DNA of 64,000 bases from Planctopirus ephydatiae (GTDB taxonomy: Bacteria > Planctomycetota > Planctomycetia > Planctomycetales > Planctomycetaceae). The first letter of the stretch is position 1. Each line of letters starts with the position of its first letter. A program made the position numbers and the translations under genes. The notes beneath the pieces were generated by a model. It searched no databases. It saw only the letters and a list, made by a program, of their open reading frames with translations, and was not told the DNA's origin. The stretch is taken from positions 1 through 64,000 of the forward strand of contig NZ_CP036299.1 of assembly GCF_007752345.1 (NCBI RefSeq), read 5' to 3'. This document shows, in pieces, positions 9,399 through 19,511 of this stretch.

Positions 9399-10979
9399 TT
9401 ACTTCAACGGGCCAAAGGGGGACCATTCGAGCGGAGCATTCCCATAAGCCTTGGCCGGTGGTGGTGTCTGATCGTCAACCACTTTCTGGAGACTTCGAAT
9501 TTCGTCCTTGAGTTCTGTCATCGTCTGGGCATAGGCCGGGTCGTTATGGAAGCTTTTAACTTCCTGGGGGTCAACCTGTCGATCGAGCAGTTCCCATTCC
9601 CCTTCGCCAGTCCCTTCATAATGCACGAGTTTGTAACGATCAGTCACCACGCCATAATGCGGCTTGACGCGGTGAGGCGAGGGGTATTCGTAGTAGCGAT
9701 AATACAATGATTTACGCCAGTCAGCGGGCGTATCCCCCTTCAGCAGTGGCAGGAGGCTGGCCCCCTGCATGTCGGCGGGTGCCTCGATACGGGCGACATC
9801 GAGGAATGTCTGGGCGATATCGAGCAGCGAAACAATCTGGCCATTTGTGCGGCCTGCGGGAATAGCGGCTGGCCAGCGCGCGAGCAAAGGTGTCCGCAGA
9901 GATTCTTCAAAGATCCAGCGTTTATCGAACCAGCCATGTTCGCCCAGATAGAAGCCCTGGTCGGATGTAACCACCACGAGTGTATTTTCGGCAAGGCCTT
10001 CTTCATCGAGCGTCTGGAGTAACCGGCCCACACTTTCATCGACAGCCTTCACACAGGCCAGATAATCGTGCATGTACCGATGATAGCGCCAGCGCACGAG
10101 ATCCTGGCCTTGAAGATGGGCTGCTTCAAAGGCGTTATTCCGCGGCAGGTAGTACTTGTTCCACTCTTCCAGTTGAGTGCTGTTGATGCCGGGAGGTGGG
10201 ACAAATTTGGCATCAAGCTTGGTAAAGGTGCGGTCGATCCCCATATCGTGATCAACGACTGCCTGAGCGCGATCTTTGTACTGATCGAAGAGTGTCGCGG
10301 GTTCGGCAAAGGGTTTGTCTTTGTTGAAGCCCAGATGTCTCAAGGCGGGAGACCATTCACGATGGGGCGCCTTATGCTGAGCCATCAGCAGGAAGGGCTT
10401 GGATTTGTCGCGATTTTTCAGCCAGTCAATCGATCGATCCGTAATGATGTCAGTGACGTAACCTTGACGCTGAACTTTCTGGCCATTGGCGATCATCGGC
10501 GGATTGTAATAGATGCCTTGGCCAGGCAGGATCTCCCAATGATCAAAGCCTGTGGGTTCGCTGACAAGGTGCCACTTGCCAATGAGAGCCGTGCTGTACC
10601 CCTGCGATTTGAACAGTTTTGGGAACGTGGTTTGTGTGCTGTCAAAGCGTGAATTGCTGTTGTTGTAGAATCCGTTTTTGTGCGAGTACTTACCTGTCAG
10701 AATGGTCGCCCGGCAAGGCCCGCAGATCGAGTTCGTAACGACGCAGCGATCAAAGCGGATCCCTTCTTTCGCCACACGGTCGATATGAGGTGTTTCAAGC
10801 AGTTTTCGCTCATCTCCATAGGCACTGATGGCCTGGTAAGCGAGGTCATCGCTGAAGATGAACAGAATGTTCGGCGGTGCCGACTTTTCTGCAGCCATCG
10901 CAGTCGAGATGTGAACATCAGGAGAGATGAGAGCCAGCCATCCCAGACTGAGAATTAAGGCAAATTGGAGGGTATTCAT
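9399..10979 (-). CDS. Secreted S1-family sulfatase
   Basis: 526 residues with a signal peptide ending near AMAAEK. NILFIFSDDLA carries the metal-binding Asp pair at 44-45. The formylglycine site is CGPCR at 86-90, followed by ATILTGKYSHKNG. The CxPxR pattern for the formylglycine-generating enzyme is kept, but the usual Ser at the fourth position is Cys. The C-terminal part has VTSDQGFYLGEHGWFDKRWIFEES, a typical metal/substrate segment. The substrate is a sulfated glycan that cannot be named from sequence; the neighbouring rhaB makes sulfated rhamnose or fucose polymers a reasonable guess. Confidence 0.9.
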   Translation of the reverse strand: MNTLQFALILSLGWLALISPDVHISTAMAAEKSAPPNILFIFSDDLAYQAISAYGDERKLLETPHIDRVAKEGIRFDRCVVTNSICGPCRATILTGKYSHKNGFYNNSNSRFDSTQTTFPKLFKSQGYSTALIGKWHLVSEPTGFDHWEILPGQGIYYNPPMIANGQKVQRQGYVTDIITDRSIDWLKNRDKSKPFLLMAQHKAPHREWSPALRHLGFNKDKPFAEPATLFDQYKDRAQAVVDHDMGIDRTFTKLDAKFVPPPGINSTQLEEWNKYYLPRNNAFEAAHLQGQDLVRWRYHRYMHDYLACVKAVDESVGRLLQTLDEEGLAENTLVVVTSDQGFYLGEHGWFDKRWIFEESLRTPLLARWPAAIPAGRTNGQIVSLLDIAQTFLDVARIEAPADMQGASLLPLLKGDTPADWRKSLYYRYYEYPSPHRVKPHYGVVTDRYKLVHYEGTGEGEWELLDRQVDPQEVKSFHNDPAYAQTMTELKDEIRSLQKVVDDQTPPPAKAYGNAPLEWSPFGPLK

Positions 10980-11043
10980 AAGTTCTCTTTCGATAGGGAC
11001 TCGGCTCGTGTGCTGATCTTTGTACGAGATTCAACGAATTGTT

Positions 11044-12537
11044 TCAGGCTGGCAAAGCGGGGAGATTGATAAACCGGGCATAGGCGTCATCCCAGGCCGC
11101 TGAGTTCTGAGGTTCGTAATGCCGGACACTGGCTGATTCGCGGACGACGGCTCTTAAGTCGGCCAGATTCGAGAGTTCTCCCGAGGTGCGTGCCTGCACG
11201 AGGACATTCCCTAACGCTGTCGCTTCGATCGGGCCGGCAATCACAGGGCGGTGACAGGCGTCGGCAGCAAACTGATTGAGCAGTTCGTTCTGCGAGCCAC
11301 CTCCCACAATGTGAATCACTTCTGTCTTTTCGCCCGAGAGTCCTTCCAGCCTTTCGAGGACTTGCCGGTATTTGAGTGCCAGCGATTCGAGTGCACAGCG
11401 AATGACAGCTCCTTCGTCATCAGGAACTTCCTGATTGGTCTTCTGACAGTAAGTCCGAATCGCTGCGGGCATGTCCTCCGGGGCGACGAAGAGGGGAGAA
11501 TCGGGATTGATAAAGGCCCGGAACGATTTGGCATCGCGGGCAATCTGTGTCAAAAGACCGTAATCGTAGCTGGCACCATGCCTTTCAAACGATTTACGGC
11601 ACTGCTGGACGAGCCACATCCCCATGATGTTCTTCAACACTCGATACGTGTTATCAATGCCCCCTTCGTTGGTGATGTTCAGTTCGAGAGCCTTGGGTGT
11701 GAGAATGGCATGAGCCGATTCGATCCCCATGAGTGACCAGGTTCCCGAGCTGATGTAGGCCCATTTTGTACTCCCTGTGAGTGCGGCGGGAACAGCAGCA
11801 ATGGCTGCACCAGTATCGTGTGTCGCAGGTGCGACGACATTCAGCCTTGGTAAGCCCGAGCGACGGGCGACACTTTCGCGAAGCTGGCCCAGCGATGTCC
11901 CGGGGGCCACCACTTCCGGGAAGATGTGCGTGGGAATATCCAGCTTGCGCAGCATGTCGAACGCCCACGTCTTTTGTGTGGGGTGATAGCATTGCGAGGT
12001 GGTGGCATTGGTGAATTCGACCACGCGGCTGCCACACAAGAGCCAATGGAAGAAATCGGGCATCATGAGGAAACGATCAGCTACATCAAAAAGTTCCGGG
12101 CTGGATCGGCGGGAGGCGAGCAACTGATAGAGCGAGTTGATCTCCATGAACTGGAGACCTGTGTTCTCGAAAATCTCTTTGCGGGAGAGCTGGCTGATGG
12201 CGGCATCCATCAAGCCACGCGTCCGCGGATCGCGGTAGTGATAAGGCTGGCCGAGGATTTCGTCCTTTTTTGACAGCAGGACATAATCGACACCCCAGGT
12301 ATCAACGCCGACAGAAACAATCGAGTCGCCATACTTCTGGGCGGCTTTGGCCAGGCCCGTCTGAATTTCTGACCATAGGCGCACGACATCCCAGCGCATC
12401 GTATCGCCCAGATGAACCGGGCCATTGGCAAACCGGTGGAGTTCATCAAGACGGATTTTGCGTCCATCGAGCAGGCCAGCGATGACACGACCACTCTCGG
12501 CACCCAGATCGATTGCCAGATAACAACGCTCGGCCAT
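11044..12537 (-). CDS. rhaB: Rhamnulokinase
   Basis: FGGY-family sugar kinase, ATP + L-rhamnulose to L-rhamnulose 1-phosphate. The N-terminal [11 protein letters not shown] (residues 8-18) is the RhaB form of the phosphate-1 motif. It is followed by [16 protein letters not shown] and YRDPRT typical of RhaB; the second lobe has [13 protein letters not shown] and [19 protein letters not shown]. Length 497 is normal. First gene of the minus-strand run to lutC, 64 bases before the sulfatase. No rhaA or rhaD adjacent. Confidence 0.92.
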   Translation of the reverse strand: MAERCYLAIDLGAESGRVIAGLLDGRKIRLDELHRFANGPVHLGDTMRWDVVRLWSEIQTGLAKAAQKYGDSIVSVGVDTWGVDYVLLSKKDEILGQPYHYRDPRTRGLMDAAISQLSRKEIFENTGLQFMEINSLYQLLASRRSSPELFDVADRFLMMPDFFHWLLCGSRVVEFTNATTSQCYHPTQKTWAFDMLRKLDIPTHIFPEVVAPGTSLGQLRESVARRSGLPRLNVVAPATHDTGAAIAAVPAALTGSTKWAYISSGTWSLMGIESAHAILTPKALELNITNEGGIDNTYRVLKNIMGMWLVQQCRKSFERHGASYDYGLLTQIARDAKSFRAFINPDSPLFVAPEDMPAAIRTYCQKTNQEVPDDEGAVIRCALESLALKYRQVLERLEGLSGEKTEVIHIVGGGSQNELLNQFAADACHRPVIAGPIEATALGNVLVQARTSGELSNLADLRAVVRESASVRHYEPQNSAAWDDAYARFINLPALPA

Positions 12538-12868
12538 AACCCTCGCCCTACAACAACTGTGAACTCAAAAGTGTGATCTCAAAGATGAAAATCAGTGATT
12601 CGCGCGGTCGATCCCGCTCTGTGTGCCATGCTTAGAGCCCGGGGCAAGCATGTCTTGAGGTCTCTCTGAACGCGTCGTCTCAATGGCATTTCGTAGTGGG
12701 AGACAACTTGATGCCGGCTGGAGAATCACCAACAGGAAACCGCCAGACTCACATCAATCTACGATGATGCAAGTTTGGACTGTCACTGTCGAGCCAAAAC
12801 CCGTTTCTTGTGCGACAAAGTGAATCTACAGGCGAGCAAATTGACGCCTTGATGACTGGCCGATGGCT
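12538..12868. other. Intergenic region upstream of rhaB
   Basis: 330 bases between the asnB stop and the rhaB start, both on the minus strand. Contains palindrome copy 5 and no gene I can support. The rhaB-lutC promoter should lie here. Confidence 0.5.
12619..12657 (+). repeat. Dispersed palindrome family 1, copy 5
   Basis: ctgtgtgccatgcttagagc then ccggggcaagcatgtcttg. The left arm carries tta where other copies have tgca, so the stem is shorter; the flanks match the consensus. Upstream of rhaB. Confidence 0.78.
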
Positions 12869-14872
12869 CTATGCGGCCTGTTTTTCGACGGGCATGAAGC
12901 TCGGCGAGTGCTGACCATTGGCTGGGCATGTCGCCTTCTGGCACATCCAGTTTTTGAGTACGAGCAGACTGTAGAGTCTGTCGGCGTGGTTATCGCGGCC
13001 CGAGCGATGCTCGCGCAAAAGCTGCTCAATGGCAGAGGGTTCGAAGAGTTCATCCCAAAGTGAGTGAGGAGCCAGCAGTTTTTCATGCAGCCAGTCGGCC
13101 AGCGATGTCGCAAACCAGATCTTGATTGGCAATGAAAACCCTTTTTTCCGTCGCTCGGTAATCTCGACAGGCAAGTGGCGTCGGGCCAGTGCTCGCAAAG
13201 CGTACTTGGTTTCTTTGCCGCGAATCATCCAGTTCGCTGGAAGTGTCGCAGCGAACTCGGCCACGTGATGATCCAGAAACGGTGCCCGGGCTTCGACGCC
13301 ATAGCCCATGGTGGCGCGATCTCCTTTGAAGAGGAGTCGATCTGCCAGATTCGTGCCTTGATCGTCGAGCAATGCCCGATCGAGCCACGTCAGTCCCTCA
13401 TGATGACTTCGCTCAGGTAGCTCAAACGTCTCTCCGAGCAATGCCTTGACGTTGGATCGATAAAGGCTGGCACGCTGCCGAGGATCAAAACCTCGCTTGC
13501 GAAGATCGGCCCGCCGACTGGAGAAAATGTTCCGCGCACTCCAGAGAACGAGATGACGGAGTCCACTGGAGGAGCCGTCGACAGAGAGCAGTTGTTCAAC
13601 CGGGAGCGCAGCTCCCCAGAAGTTATGCAGCTTCTGCCACCAGAGTGGAGCCTGGGCAGACTCGCGGTACTTGCGATATCCGCCAAACAGTTCATCACCA
13701 CCATCCCCTGTCAGGACTGTCCTGACTGTCTGGCTGGCGACGCGGCTCAATTTGAGTAAAGGAAGTAAAGCGGCATCTCCCAGGGGAAGATCGAGTAGCC
13801 GCCCGCTGGTTTCGACGAGTTCCACAAAATCTTCATCGTGAAACTCAACCACTTCCAGATCACATTCTAGATGTCGGGCGGCACAGAGAGCAGCGGCCTG
13901 TTCATCCATCGGTGAGCCAGGAAAAGAGATGCAGAAGGCGGGCATCCGGCCTTGGATATGCTTGCAGGCCAACGCTCCTAAAAATGAAGAATCTATGCCG
14001 CCACTCAAGTAGAGGCCCACTGGGACATCAGCCAGCAGATGTGAGCGAACGGCCTCATCGATGACAGTTTCAAGATCGTTGAGCCAGAAGTCTGCGGTCG
14101 ATGACGTCGCGGAACAACGCCTGGGGACAGGAGGCGACCACCACGCCCAGGTTCTCAGCTCCGATGAAACCAGTTCGGCTGAATGAGTCTCGGTTTCCCG
14201 TTCACTTAGTTTCAGTTCCAGAGCATGTCCGGCTGGAAGTGCCTGAACCTTTTCAAACAAAGTTCGCGGAGCAGGGACGAATTGGTAGTAAAGGTATTGA
14301 TCCAGTGCCACAGGATCGATGGCAGCGGGTTCATGAGATAATGCCTCGCCGACTGGGAGGAGTGCCGAAGCTTCTGAGGCGAAAGAGAATCGTTCAGCCT
14401 GCCACGAATAATAAAACGGTTTCTGACCAAAGCGGTCGCGGGCAGCAAAGAGTGTTTTCTGCCTGGTATCGAGAATCGCGAAGGCGAACATCCCCTGAAG
14501 TTCATCGAGACAGGCAGTGCCCACTTCTTCGTACAGGTGGACAATGACTTCGCAATCGCTCCCCGTGCGGAAGTGATGACCGCGCGAGAGGAGTTCCTGG
14601 CGGATTTCCTGGTGGTTGTAGATTTCTCCATTCGCGACAAGTGCCAGCGTGCGGTCTTCGTTGAACAGGGGCTGAGCACCCCCCGCGAGATCGATGATCG
14701 AAAGTCGTGCGTGGCCCAGGCTGGCAAAGTTTGTCGAGAATGTCGCGGAACCATCCGGGCCGCGATGAGCCAGTTGGCGCAGCATCGATTCGACACGGGA
14801 TTTGGCCTTCGTGCTGGCAATTCCCGCAGCATCATGACCGATGGTTTCGACGCAACCACAAATTCCACACAT
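12869..14872 (-). CDS. asnB: Asparagine synthase, glutamine-hydrolysing
   Basis: Class II glutamine amidotransferase domain with Cys2 nucleophile (MCGICG), RGPDG and NGEIYNH, followed by the synthetase domain with the PPi loop LSGGIDSSFLGALA. At 667 residues it has a small insert after the first strand (about residues 15-25), as in AsnB forms often found in polysaccharide or exosortase loci. It may therefore amidate an Asp-type substrate other than free aspartate. Monocistronic by spacing. Confidence 0.92.
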   Translation of the reverse strand: MCGICGCVETIGHDAAGIASTKAKSRVESMLRQLAHRGPDGSATFSTNFASLGHARLSIIDLAGGAQPLFNEDRTLALVANGEIYNHQEIRQELLSRGHHFRTGSDCEVIVHLYEEVGTACLDELQGMFAFAILDTRQKTLFAARDRFGQKPFYYSWQAERFSFASEASALLPVGEALSHEPAAIDPVALDQYLYYQFVPAPRTLFEKVQALPAGHALELKLSERETETHSAELVSSELRTWAWWSPPVPRRCSATSSTADFWLNDLETVIDEAVRSHLLADVPVGLYLSGGIDSSFLGALACKHIQGRMPAFCISFPGSPMDEQAAALCAARHLECDLEVVEFHDEDFVELVETSGRLLDLPLGDAALLPLLKLSRVASQTVRTVLTGDGGDELFGGYRKYRESAQAPLWWQKLHNFWGAALPVEQLLSVDGSSSGLRHLVLWSARNIFSSRRADLRKRGFDPRQRASLYRSNVKALLGETFELPERSHHEGLTWLDRALLDDQGTNLADRLLFKGDRATMGYGVEARAPFLDHHVAEFAATLPANWMIRGKETKYALRALARRHLPVEITERRKKGFSLPIKIWFATSLADWLHEKLLAPHSLWDELFEPSAIEQLLREHRSGRDNHADRLYSLLVLKNWMCQKATCPANGQHSPSFMPVEKQAA

Positions 14873-15057
14873 GGTTCGAGCCTCCTTGCTCGCTGCCGGC
14901 AGAATCAGTCGTCAACAGGACGGATTCTGCTGAATAATGTGGATGTACCCGAAATGGCCAGTTTGTGCCAGATATTGTCTGTCGAGTGCATTTCCCGATC
15001 ATGAGTGGGGAATCTGATGACCCCCATCTGCTGACCATCCGGGCTCCCGTGCGTTGA

Positions 15058-16875
15058 TTAACCGATCAGACCTGCCAGCGAGTTAATGATCGAAGCAGCT
15101 GCGGCCGATGGTTCGGCCCCTGTCCACATGGTGGCTGTGGCTTCCCAGACGAGCCAGCCGTTGAGGACGACGAACAATCCACCCAGACACAAGGCAATTG
15201 TCGTGGGAACACCAAACGAAGGGAGTGCATAAGCTGCTGACTCTGCTCGAGCAGAACCTCGCGTCGGCATGGCCTCTTCAGAGAAGTCTTCGTCATCGGC
15301 AAGGACTGCATCCTCATCGTCATCTTCCATGACGAGATCGTCGCCGCCTAAAGATTCGATTTCGTCATCATCGTCGAAGCTGTCAATGACGGCTTCTTCG
15401 AGGTCGTCCGTCAGTTCGAGATCTTCGACTTCTTCGCCCAGAGTGAACTGATCCGAGATGCCCTGCTTGCGGCCTTTCGCTTTGCCGCTCCCTTTCGTCA
15501 CAGGTTCAACGTCGTCGTCTTCACCCAGAATCAACATCTGAGTCACGTCTTCTTCCGAGACTTCGTCGGCAGAGTCCTGCTGCAATTGAGTGGCAAAGAG
15601 GTCTTCTTCCTGGAATTGCTCTTCTCGTGCCAAACGCTGGGTGGAACTGGATTCCACCAGCGATTCTTCATCCTGCAGCGAAAGTTCATCGCTGAGGTCA
15701 AAATCATCATCAGCTGATGAATTGACCGTCATGCGCTGTGTGCCGGTGGTATCTGGTGCGGGAGCCGCATCGTCAGCAGCGAGGTCAAGCGACAGCCCCG
15801 AATCGCCCATATCGAGCGAAAGACCGGAGTCCCCCACGTCGAGCGATAAGCCGCTGTCACCAGTATCCAGCGAGAGACCGCTGTCCCCCGTGTCGAGAGA
15901 CAATCCATTGTCACCTGTATCAAGAGAGAGCCCACTGTCGCCGGAATCGAGTGAAAGCCCGCTGTCGGCTGTGCTCATCCGCAAGCTGCTGTCGCTCGAT
16001 GCATCGAGAATGAAACCACTCTCGTCGGCTGCTGGTTCGCCCGTATCGAGCGAGAGGCCGCTGTCTTCCATCCCCAGGCCCAGTGAGCCATCATCGATGA
16101 CTGTGTTGGCTTCTTCGGGAAGTTCGAGACGAATGCCAGTCTCTTCGCTTTCGTTGGAATCTTCAAAATCCAGATTGTTGGCGGACATGGCCGCCGCTTC
16201 TGAAGGAAAGTCGAGCCCGATGCCCGACTCATCCTGAAGCGCGGGTTCGTCACTATGCACACTGGAGGTGTCATCCTCACCAGTCATCAGGTTATGGACA
16301 AAACCACTGGAGGTTTCTGCGACTGGGGTGGGCTGGATTTGTGCAGCCGCTTCACCAAGATCGAGATCCGTTCCGCCGGCAGTTTCATCAACATCCTCGT
16401 CATGGAACAGGTCTGTCAGGGAATTGTATCGCGGCTGTGGTTCGGCTGGCGGTTTATCGGCAATTGTGGGTTCGTCCGCAGCGGGTGCATCTTCGAGTTG
16501 AGACAGAAAGTCCATAAGGTCGTCTCCGCCATCGACAATGGAGACATCGCTCGAAGAATCGTTCCCCTTCACGGGGGCAGTCGCCAGTGCGTCTTCATCC
16601 AGTTCCAGGAACGAGACGGCATCCGGGCTGGCAGAAAAATCTCCATCAAAATCGAACGAAATGACATCCGAATCGGAGTTACCTGAATTCGAAACAGGAT
16701 TCGCCGGAGTTAATCCTCCCGCAATCAGGGCTTCGATTTCATCGCGCCGGTATTTGAATGTTCCTCGATCAGCCAGGGCTTTGAGCTGGCCCTCTTGCAC
16801 GAGAGATTCAATCTGATCTCGCGAAAGTCCAAACGTGGAGATGATTTCGTCGGCAGTGAAGAACTTTTTTTCCAT
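15058..16875 (-). CDS. HTH-domain protein with acidic nonapeptide repeats and a C-terminal membrane helix
   Basis: 605 residues. Residues 1-50 form an excisionase/MerR-like helix-turn-helix (FFTADEIISTFGLSRDQIESLVQEG, then KYRRDEIEALI). The next 500 are strongly acidic and probably unstructured. Residues 305-367 hold seven near-perfect nonapeptides (consensus SGLSLDTGD), encoded at 15775-15963 with a 27-base period; diverged relatives occur earlier (DSGLSLDTGE, ESGIGLDF). Residues about 556-577 form one membrane helix (TIALCLGGLFVVLNGWLVW). The ATG at 16875 is preferred over TTG at 16881 because AGAGGA lies 6 bases before it. The layout suggests a membrane-tethered DNA- or protein-binding factor; function unknown. 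Confidence 0.8.
   Translation of the reverse strand: MEKKFFTADEIISTFGLSRDQIESLVQEGQLKALADRGTFKYRRDEIEALIAGGLTPANPVSNSGNSDSDVISFDFDGDFSASPDAVSFLELDEDALATAPVKGNDSSSDVSIVDGGDDLMDFLSQLEDAPAADEPTIADKPPAEPQPRYNSLTDLFHDEDVDETAGGTDLDLGEAAAQIQPTPVAETSSGFVHNLMTGEDDTSSVHSDEPALQDESGIGLDFPSEAAAMSANNLDFEDSNESEETGIRLELPEEANTVIDDGSLGLGMEDSGLSLDTGEPAADESGFILDASSDSSLRMSTADSGLSLDSGDSGLSLDTGDNGLSLDTGDSGLSLDTGDSGLSLDVGDSGLSLDMGDSGLSLDLAADDAAPAPDTTGTQRMTVNSSADDDFDLSDELSLQDEESLVESSSTQRLAREEQFQEEDLFATQLQQDSADEVSEEDVTQMLILGEDDDVEPVTKGSGKAKGRKQGISDQFTLGEEVEDLELTDDLEEAVIDSFDDDDEIESLGGDDLVMEDDDEDAVLADDEDFSEEAMPTRGSARAESAAYALPSFGVPTTIALCLGGLFVVLNGWLVWEATATMWTGAEPSAAAASIINSLAGLIG
15775..15963 (-). repeat. 27-base tandem repeat, seven units
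   Basis: In-frame repeat encoding SGLSLD-(S/T/V/M/L)-G-D. Units differ mostly at synonymous sites and at residue 7. This suggests expansion of a functional peptide unit rather than fresh slippage, though copy number may vary between strains. Confidence 0.88.
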
Positions 16876-17357
16876 GGTCAATCCTCTGATCCAGCAGCTT
16901 GAGGGCTGAATCAGCTACACAAAAATACTCGGTACCAGCGCGCTTTCAGAGAGACCAGAGCGAGTCCTGGTTGAACAACTTCACTCAGAACGATGCCCGT
17001 CAGTCAGCCCTTGTAGGCCGAAGTGACGGTCATTCGGGGCAAGCTGTCATCAACGGGTCGCCTCAGACTCCTGAAAGTGAGCGATTTGGATGGTGTGGAG
17101 GTGCCCGTCCCTGAGGCGTTACATTTTCCCTTATCGATAAGATACCCCATAGAAAACACGTCTCGCCAGATGGGAAATGGGGAAGTGAAAAACTCACCGG
17201 AAAGTTGTTCGATCCTGACGCGAAGTCCGTTCAGCAAATTTTTATTCAAGTTCTCAAAGCGAACCCGAATCCGCACAATCCCTACCGGTGGAACAACCGT
17301 CAAATTGACCGCGGGCTGATCGAATGATAGGTGCATTGACTGAAGAGCAGGCGCTTT
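16876..17357. other. Intergenic region between lhgO and the HTH gene
   Basis: About 480 bases with no gene I can support. A 110-codon minus frame (17004-17336) and a 98-codon plus frame (17023-17319) oppose each other; neither has a ribosome site or recognisable features. Confidence 0.5.
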
Positions 17358-18560
17358 TCAGGAGGCCAGCCGGTTGGCAATCTGATCGACAACAAAGTCG
17401 CCAATTTTGAGAGAAGCCGTCGCTGCCGGCGACGGAGCATTGCAAACGTTCACGACCAGGTCGCGCTCCTGAATCAGAAAATCATCCGCCAGTTCGCCCG
17501 TCGGCAGTAAGGCTTGTGCCCTCACCCCGGCTGGTGCCGGGATCAGGTCGTCGGAGTTGATATCCGGAACCAGCTTTTGAAGTGCTGTGACAAAGGCTTT
17601 CTTGCTGACTGAACGCCAGAGTTCCCGCAAACCTTCATCCCAGTTACGGAGCATCAGGAGCAAAAAGCCACGATAGGTAAGCGTTTCGAAAAGATCGTAG
17701 GGGTTGAAGCTGGTTTTATGGTAGCCCTCGCGAGAAAAGGCCAGCACAGCGTTTGGGCCGCACTCGACTCCGCCGTGAATCATGCGGGTCAGATGCACAC
17801 CCAGAAAGGGAAAATTCGGGTCGGGAACCGGGTAGATCAAGCCCCGGCAGAGTTTGTGTGCCGAAGGTTTGAGCTCAAAGTACTCACCGCGAAACGGGAC
17901 AATCTGAGCGGGTGGCATTTGTCCGGAGAGCCAGGTGAGTCGATCACTTTGTAAGCCCCCGCAATTGATCACGGTTTTGCCTTCGACAGGGCCGCGAGTG
18001 GTTTCGACGACCATGTGATTCCCGTCGCGGTACATGCCGTACACACGGGCAGAAGTCAGAATCGTACTTCCTTGCTGTCGGATCACTTCGGCCATTTTGT
18101 CGCAGACTTGCCGGTAATCGATGATGCCCGCTTCCGGAACATGCAGTGCAGCCACACCGCTGGCGTAGGGTTCGATCTCGCGAAGTCGTTCGGCAGTGAT
18201 CCTTTCCGCCCGGACACCATTGGCCATGGCTCGCTCAAAGAGTTTGTCGAGTTGTGGCAATTCGGCATCTTGAGTGGCCACGATCACCTTGCCACAACGC
18301 TCATAGGGAATATCGTGCTGATCGCAGAATTGTTCGAGCAGCAGCTTTCCTTCCCGGGCATTGATGGCCCGCATGGTGCCAGGTTTGTAATAGATACCGG
18401 TATGCAGGACGCCCGAGTTATGCCCGGTTTGATGCTGGGCAATTTCGCGCTCTTTATCGAGGACTGTGATCACCGCTTTGGGAAAGCGTTCGAGCAGGCG
18501 ATACGCCGTCGCCAGGCCGACAATTCCGGCTCCAATAATGACGACATCAGATCGCACCAT
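17358..18560 (-). CDS. lhgO: L-2-hydroxyglutarate oxidase / FAD-dependent oxidoreductase
   Basis: DAO-family flavoprotein of 400 residues. The FAD-binding VIIGAGIVGLATAYRLLERFP stands at the N-terminus. QTGHNSGVLHTGIYYKPGT is the LhgO hallmark, followed by AGIIDYRQVC, INCGGLQSDRL and the C-terminal VCNAPSPAATASLKIG. It oxidises L-2-hydroxyglutarate to 2-oxoglutarate and passes electrons to the quinone pool. Transcribed alone by spacing. Confidence 0.9.
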   Translation of the reverse strand: MVRSDVVIIGAGIVGLATAYRLLERFPKAVITVLDKEREIAQHQTGHNSGVLHTGIYYKPGTMRAINAREGKLLLEQFCDQHDIPYERCGKVIVATQDAELPQLDKLFERAMANGVRAERITAERLREIEPYASGVAALHVPEAGIIDYRQVCDKMAEVIRQQGSTILTSARVYGMYRDGNHMVVETTRGPVEGKTVINCGGLQSDRLTWLSGQMPPAQIVPFRGEYFELKPSAHKLCRGLIYPVPDPNFPFLGVHLTRMIHGGVECGPNAVLAFSREGYHKTSFNPYDLFETLTYRGFLLLMLRNWDEGLRELWRSVSKKAFVTALQKLVPDINSDDLIPAPAGVRAQALLPTGELADDFLIQERDLVVNVCNAPSPAATASLKIGDFVVDQIANRLAS

Positions 18561-18696
18561 GTTCGTTTCCTCGGCAGGCTCTCAACAACAGACCAGATTC
18601 GTGGATCGGCGGTAAAGTCTCTCAAATCCACCCAGTTTGAACAACAGGAGAGGACGAAAGCCTGGCGGTATCGAGTCTTATCCAGGTAAGAAAAAA

Positions 18697-18730
18697 AGTG
18701 ATCTGGCGAAGTTGCCTTCGCCAGATCACT
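18697..18730 (-). terminator. Rho-independent terminator of the CAP-domain gene
   Basis: Perfect 15-base arms agtgatctggcgaag and cttcgccagatcact with loop ttgc. The plus strand carries seven A immediately before it, so on the minus strand the hairpin ends in a T run. Confidence 0.9.
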
Positions 18731-18824
18731 CGATTTCGGACATTAACGGGTACTGAGAGTTGACCCGAGAGGTGAACTCTCAAGGATTGGATTTATGATC
18801 GTAGCACCGATCGCGCGGAATCGA

Positions 18825-19241
18825 TTAACGAACAACGCCTACCCAACAGTAACGCCCGCCAGAGACCATGTACCCAAAGCCACATTCAGAACCACTCAAC
18901 AGAATCGAGTGGTGAGCAGGTGAATAGATCCACCCCTGAACTGCGGCATCGGCCGAGGTCACACCCTGGAAAATGACTTCCATGTATGGCAGACCGCTGT
19001 GAGCAAACACACCAGTTGTCGCCATGTAATTGGCATGCTGCTGGGCATGCGCGCACATGACAGGATTCAGAGCGAGCGGAGCCCGCCCCATACGACCGCG
19101 GTGAGCATTGGTGAGCTGCACCAGTCGCTGAATCGTTGGGTGCTGAGTCAGATAGCTGTAGTCATTGGCGACACCGTTGGTGGTGTGTCCGAACAGGCAT
19201 GCCACTGAAACCAGCGCCGCGCAAACGATTCCGTACTTCAT
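18825..19241 (-). CDS. Small secreted CAP/SCP-domain protein
   Basis: 138 residues; signal peptide MKYGIVCAALVSVACLFG... ending near GVANDY. The rest matches the CAP fold: LVQLTNAHRGRMGRAPLALNPVMCAHAQQHANYMATTGVFAHSG, then GWIYSPAHHSILL and a C-terminal YCWVGVV. The two CAP His residues can be placed at AHSG and AHHSIL. It is shorter than SCP proteins of animals but normal for bacterial versions. Role outside the cell unknown. Followed by a strong terminator. Confidence 0.85.
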   Translation of the reverse strand: MKYGIVCAALVSVACLFGHTTNGVANDYSYLTQHPTIQRLVQLTNAHRGRMGRAPLALNPVMCAHAQQHANYMATTGVFAHSGLPYMEVIFQGVTSADAAVQGWIYSPAHHSILLSGSECGFGYMVSGGRYCWVGVVR

Positions 19242-19511
19242 TCGATATCCCTCCCTGTGGAAGAAGACTGCCGATCCTTAATGACCTTGATCGATGAGTG
19301 ATCAGGAAGTGGGGCCCGGAAGTCCAATTCGTGTCAGACGACCTGACGCGACTGGTAAACACGGTAAACCACAAAAACTTTGCGGATCAAGTGTACGCAT
19401 ACCTGGTTTTCCGAACAGGTGATCAAAAGTCGCTGATCACTTGATGCGACCTGCTTCACACAACGCATCGCAATCTGCCGGCGCGACGAGCGTCATTGAG
19501 AGAGAGCTGAG

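Noticed and set aside
17004-17336. 110-codon minus frame downstream of lhgO
   Set aside because: No ribosome site, opposed by an equally long frame on the other strand, and no recognisable features.
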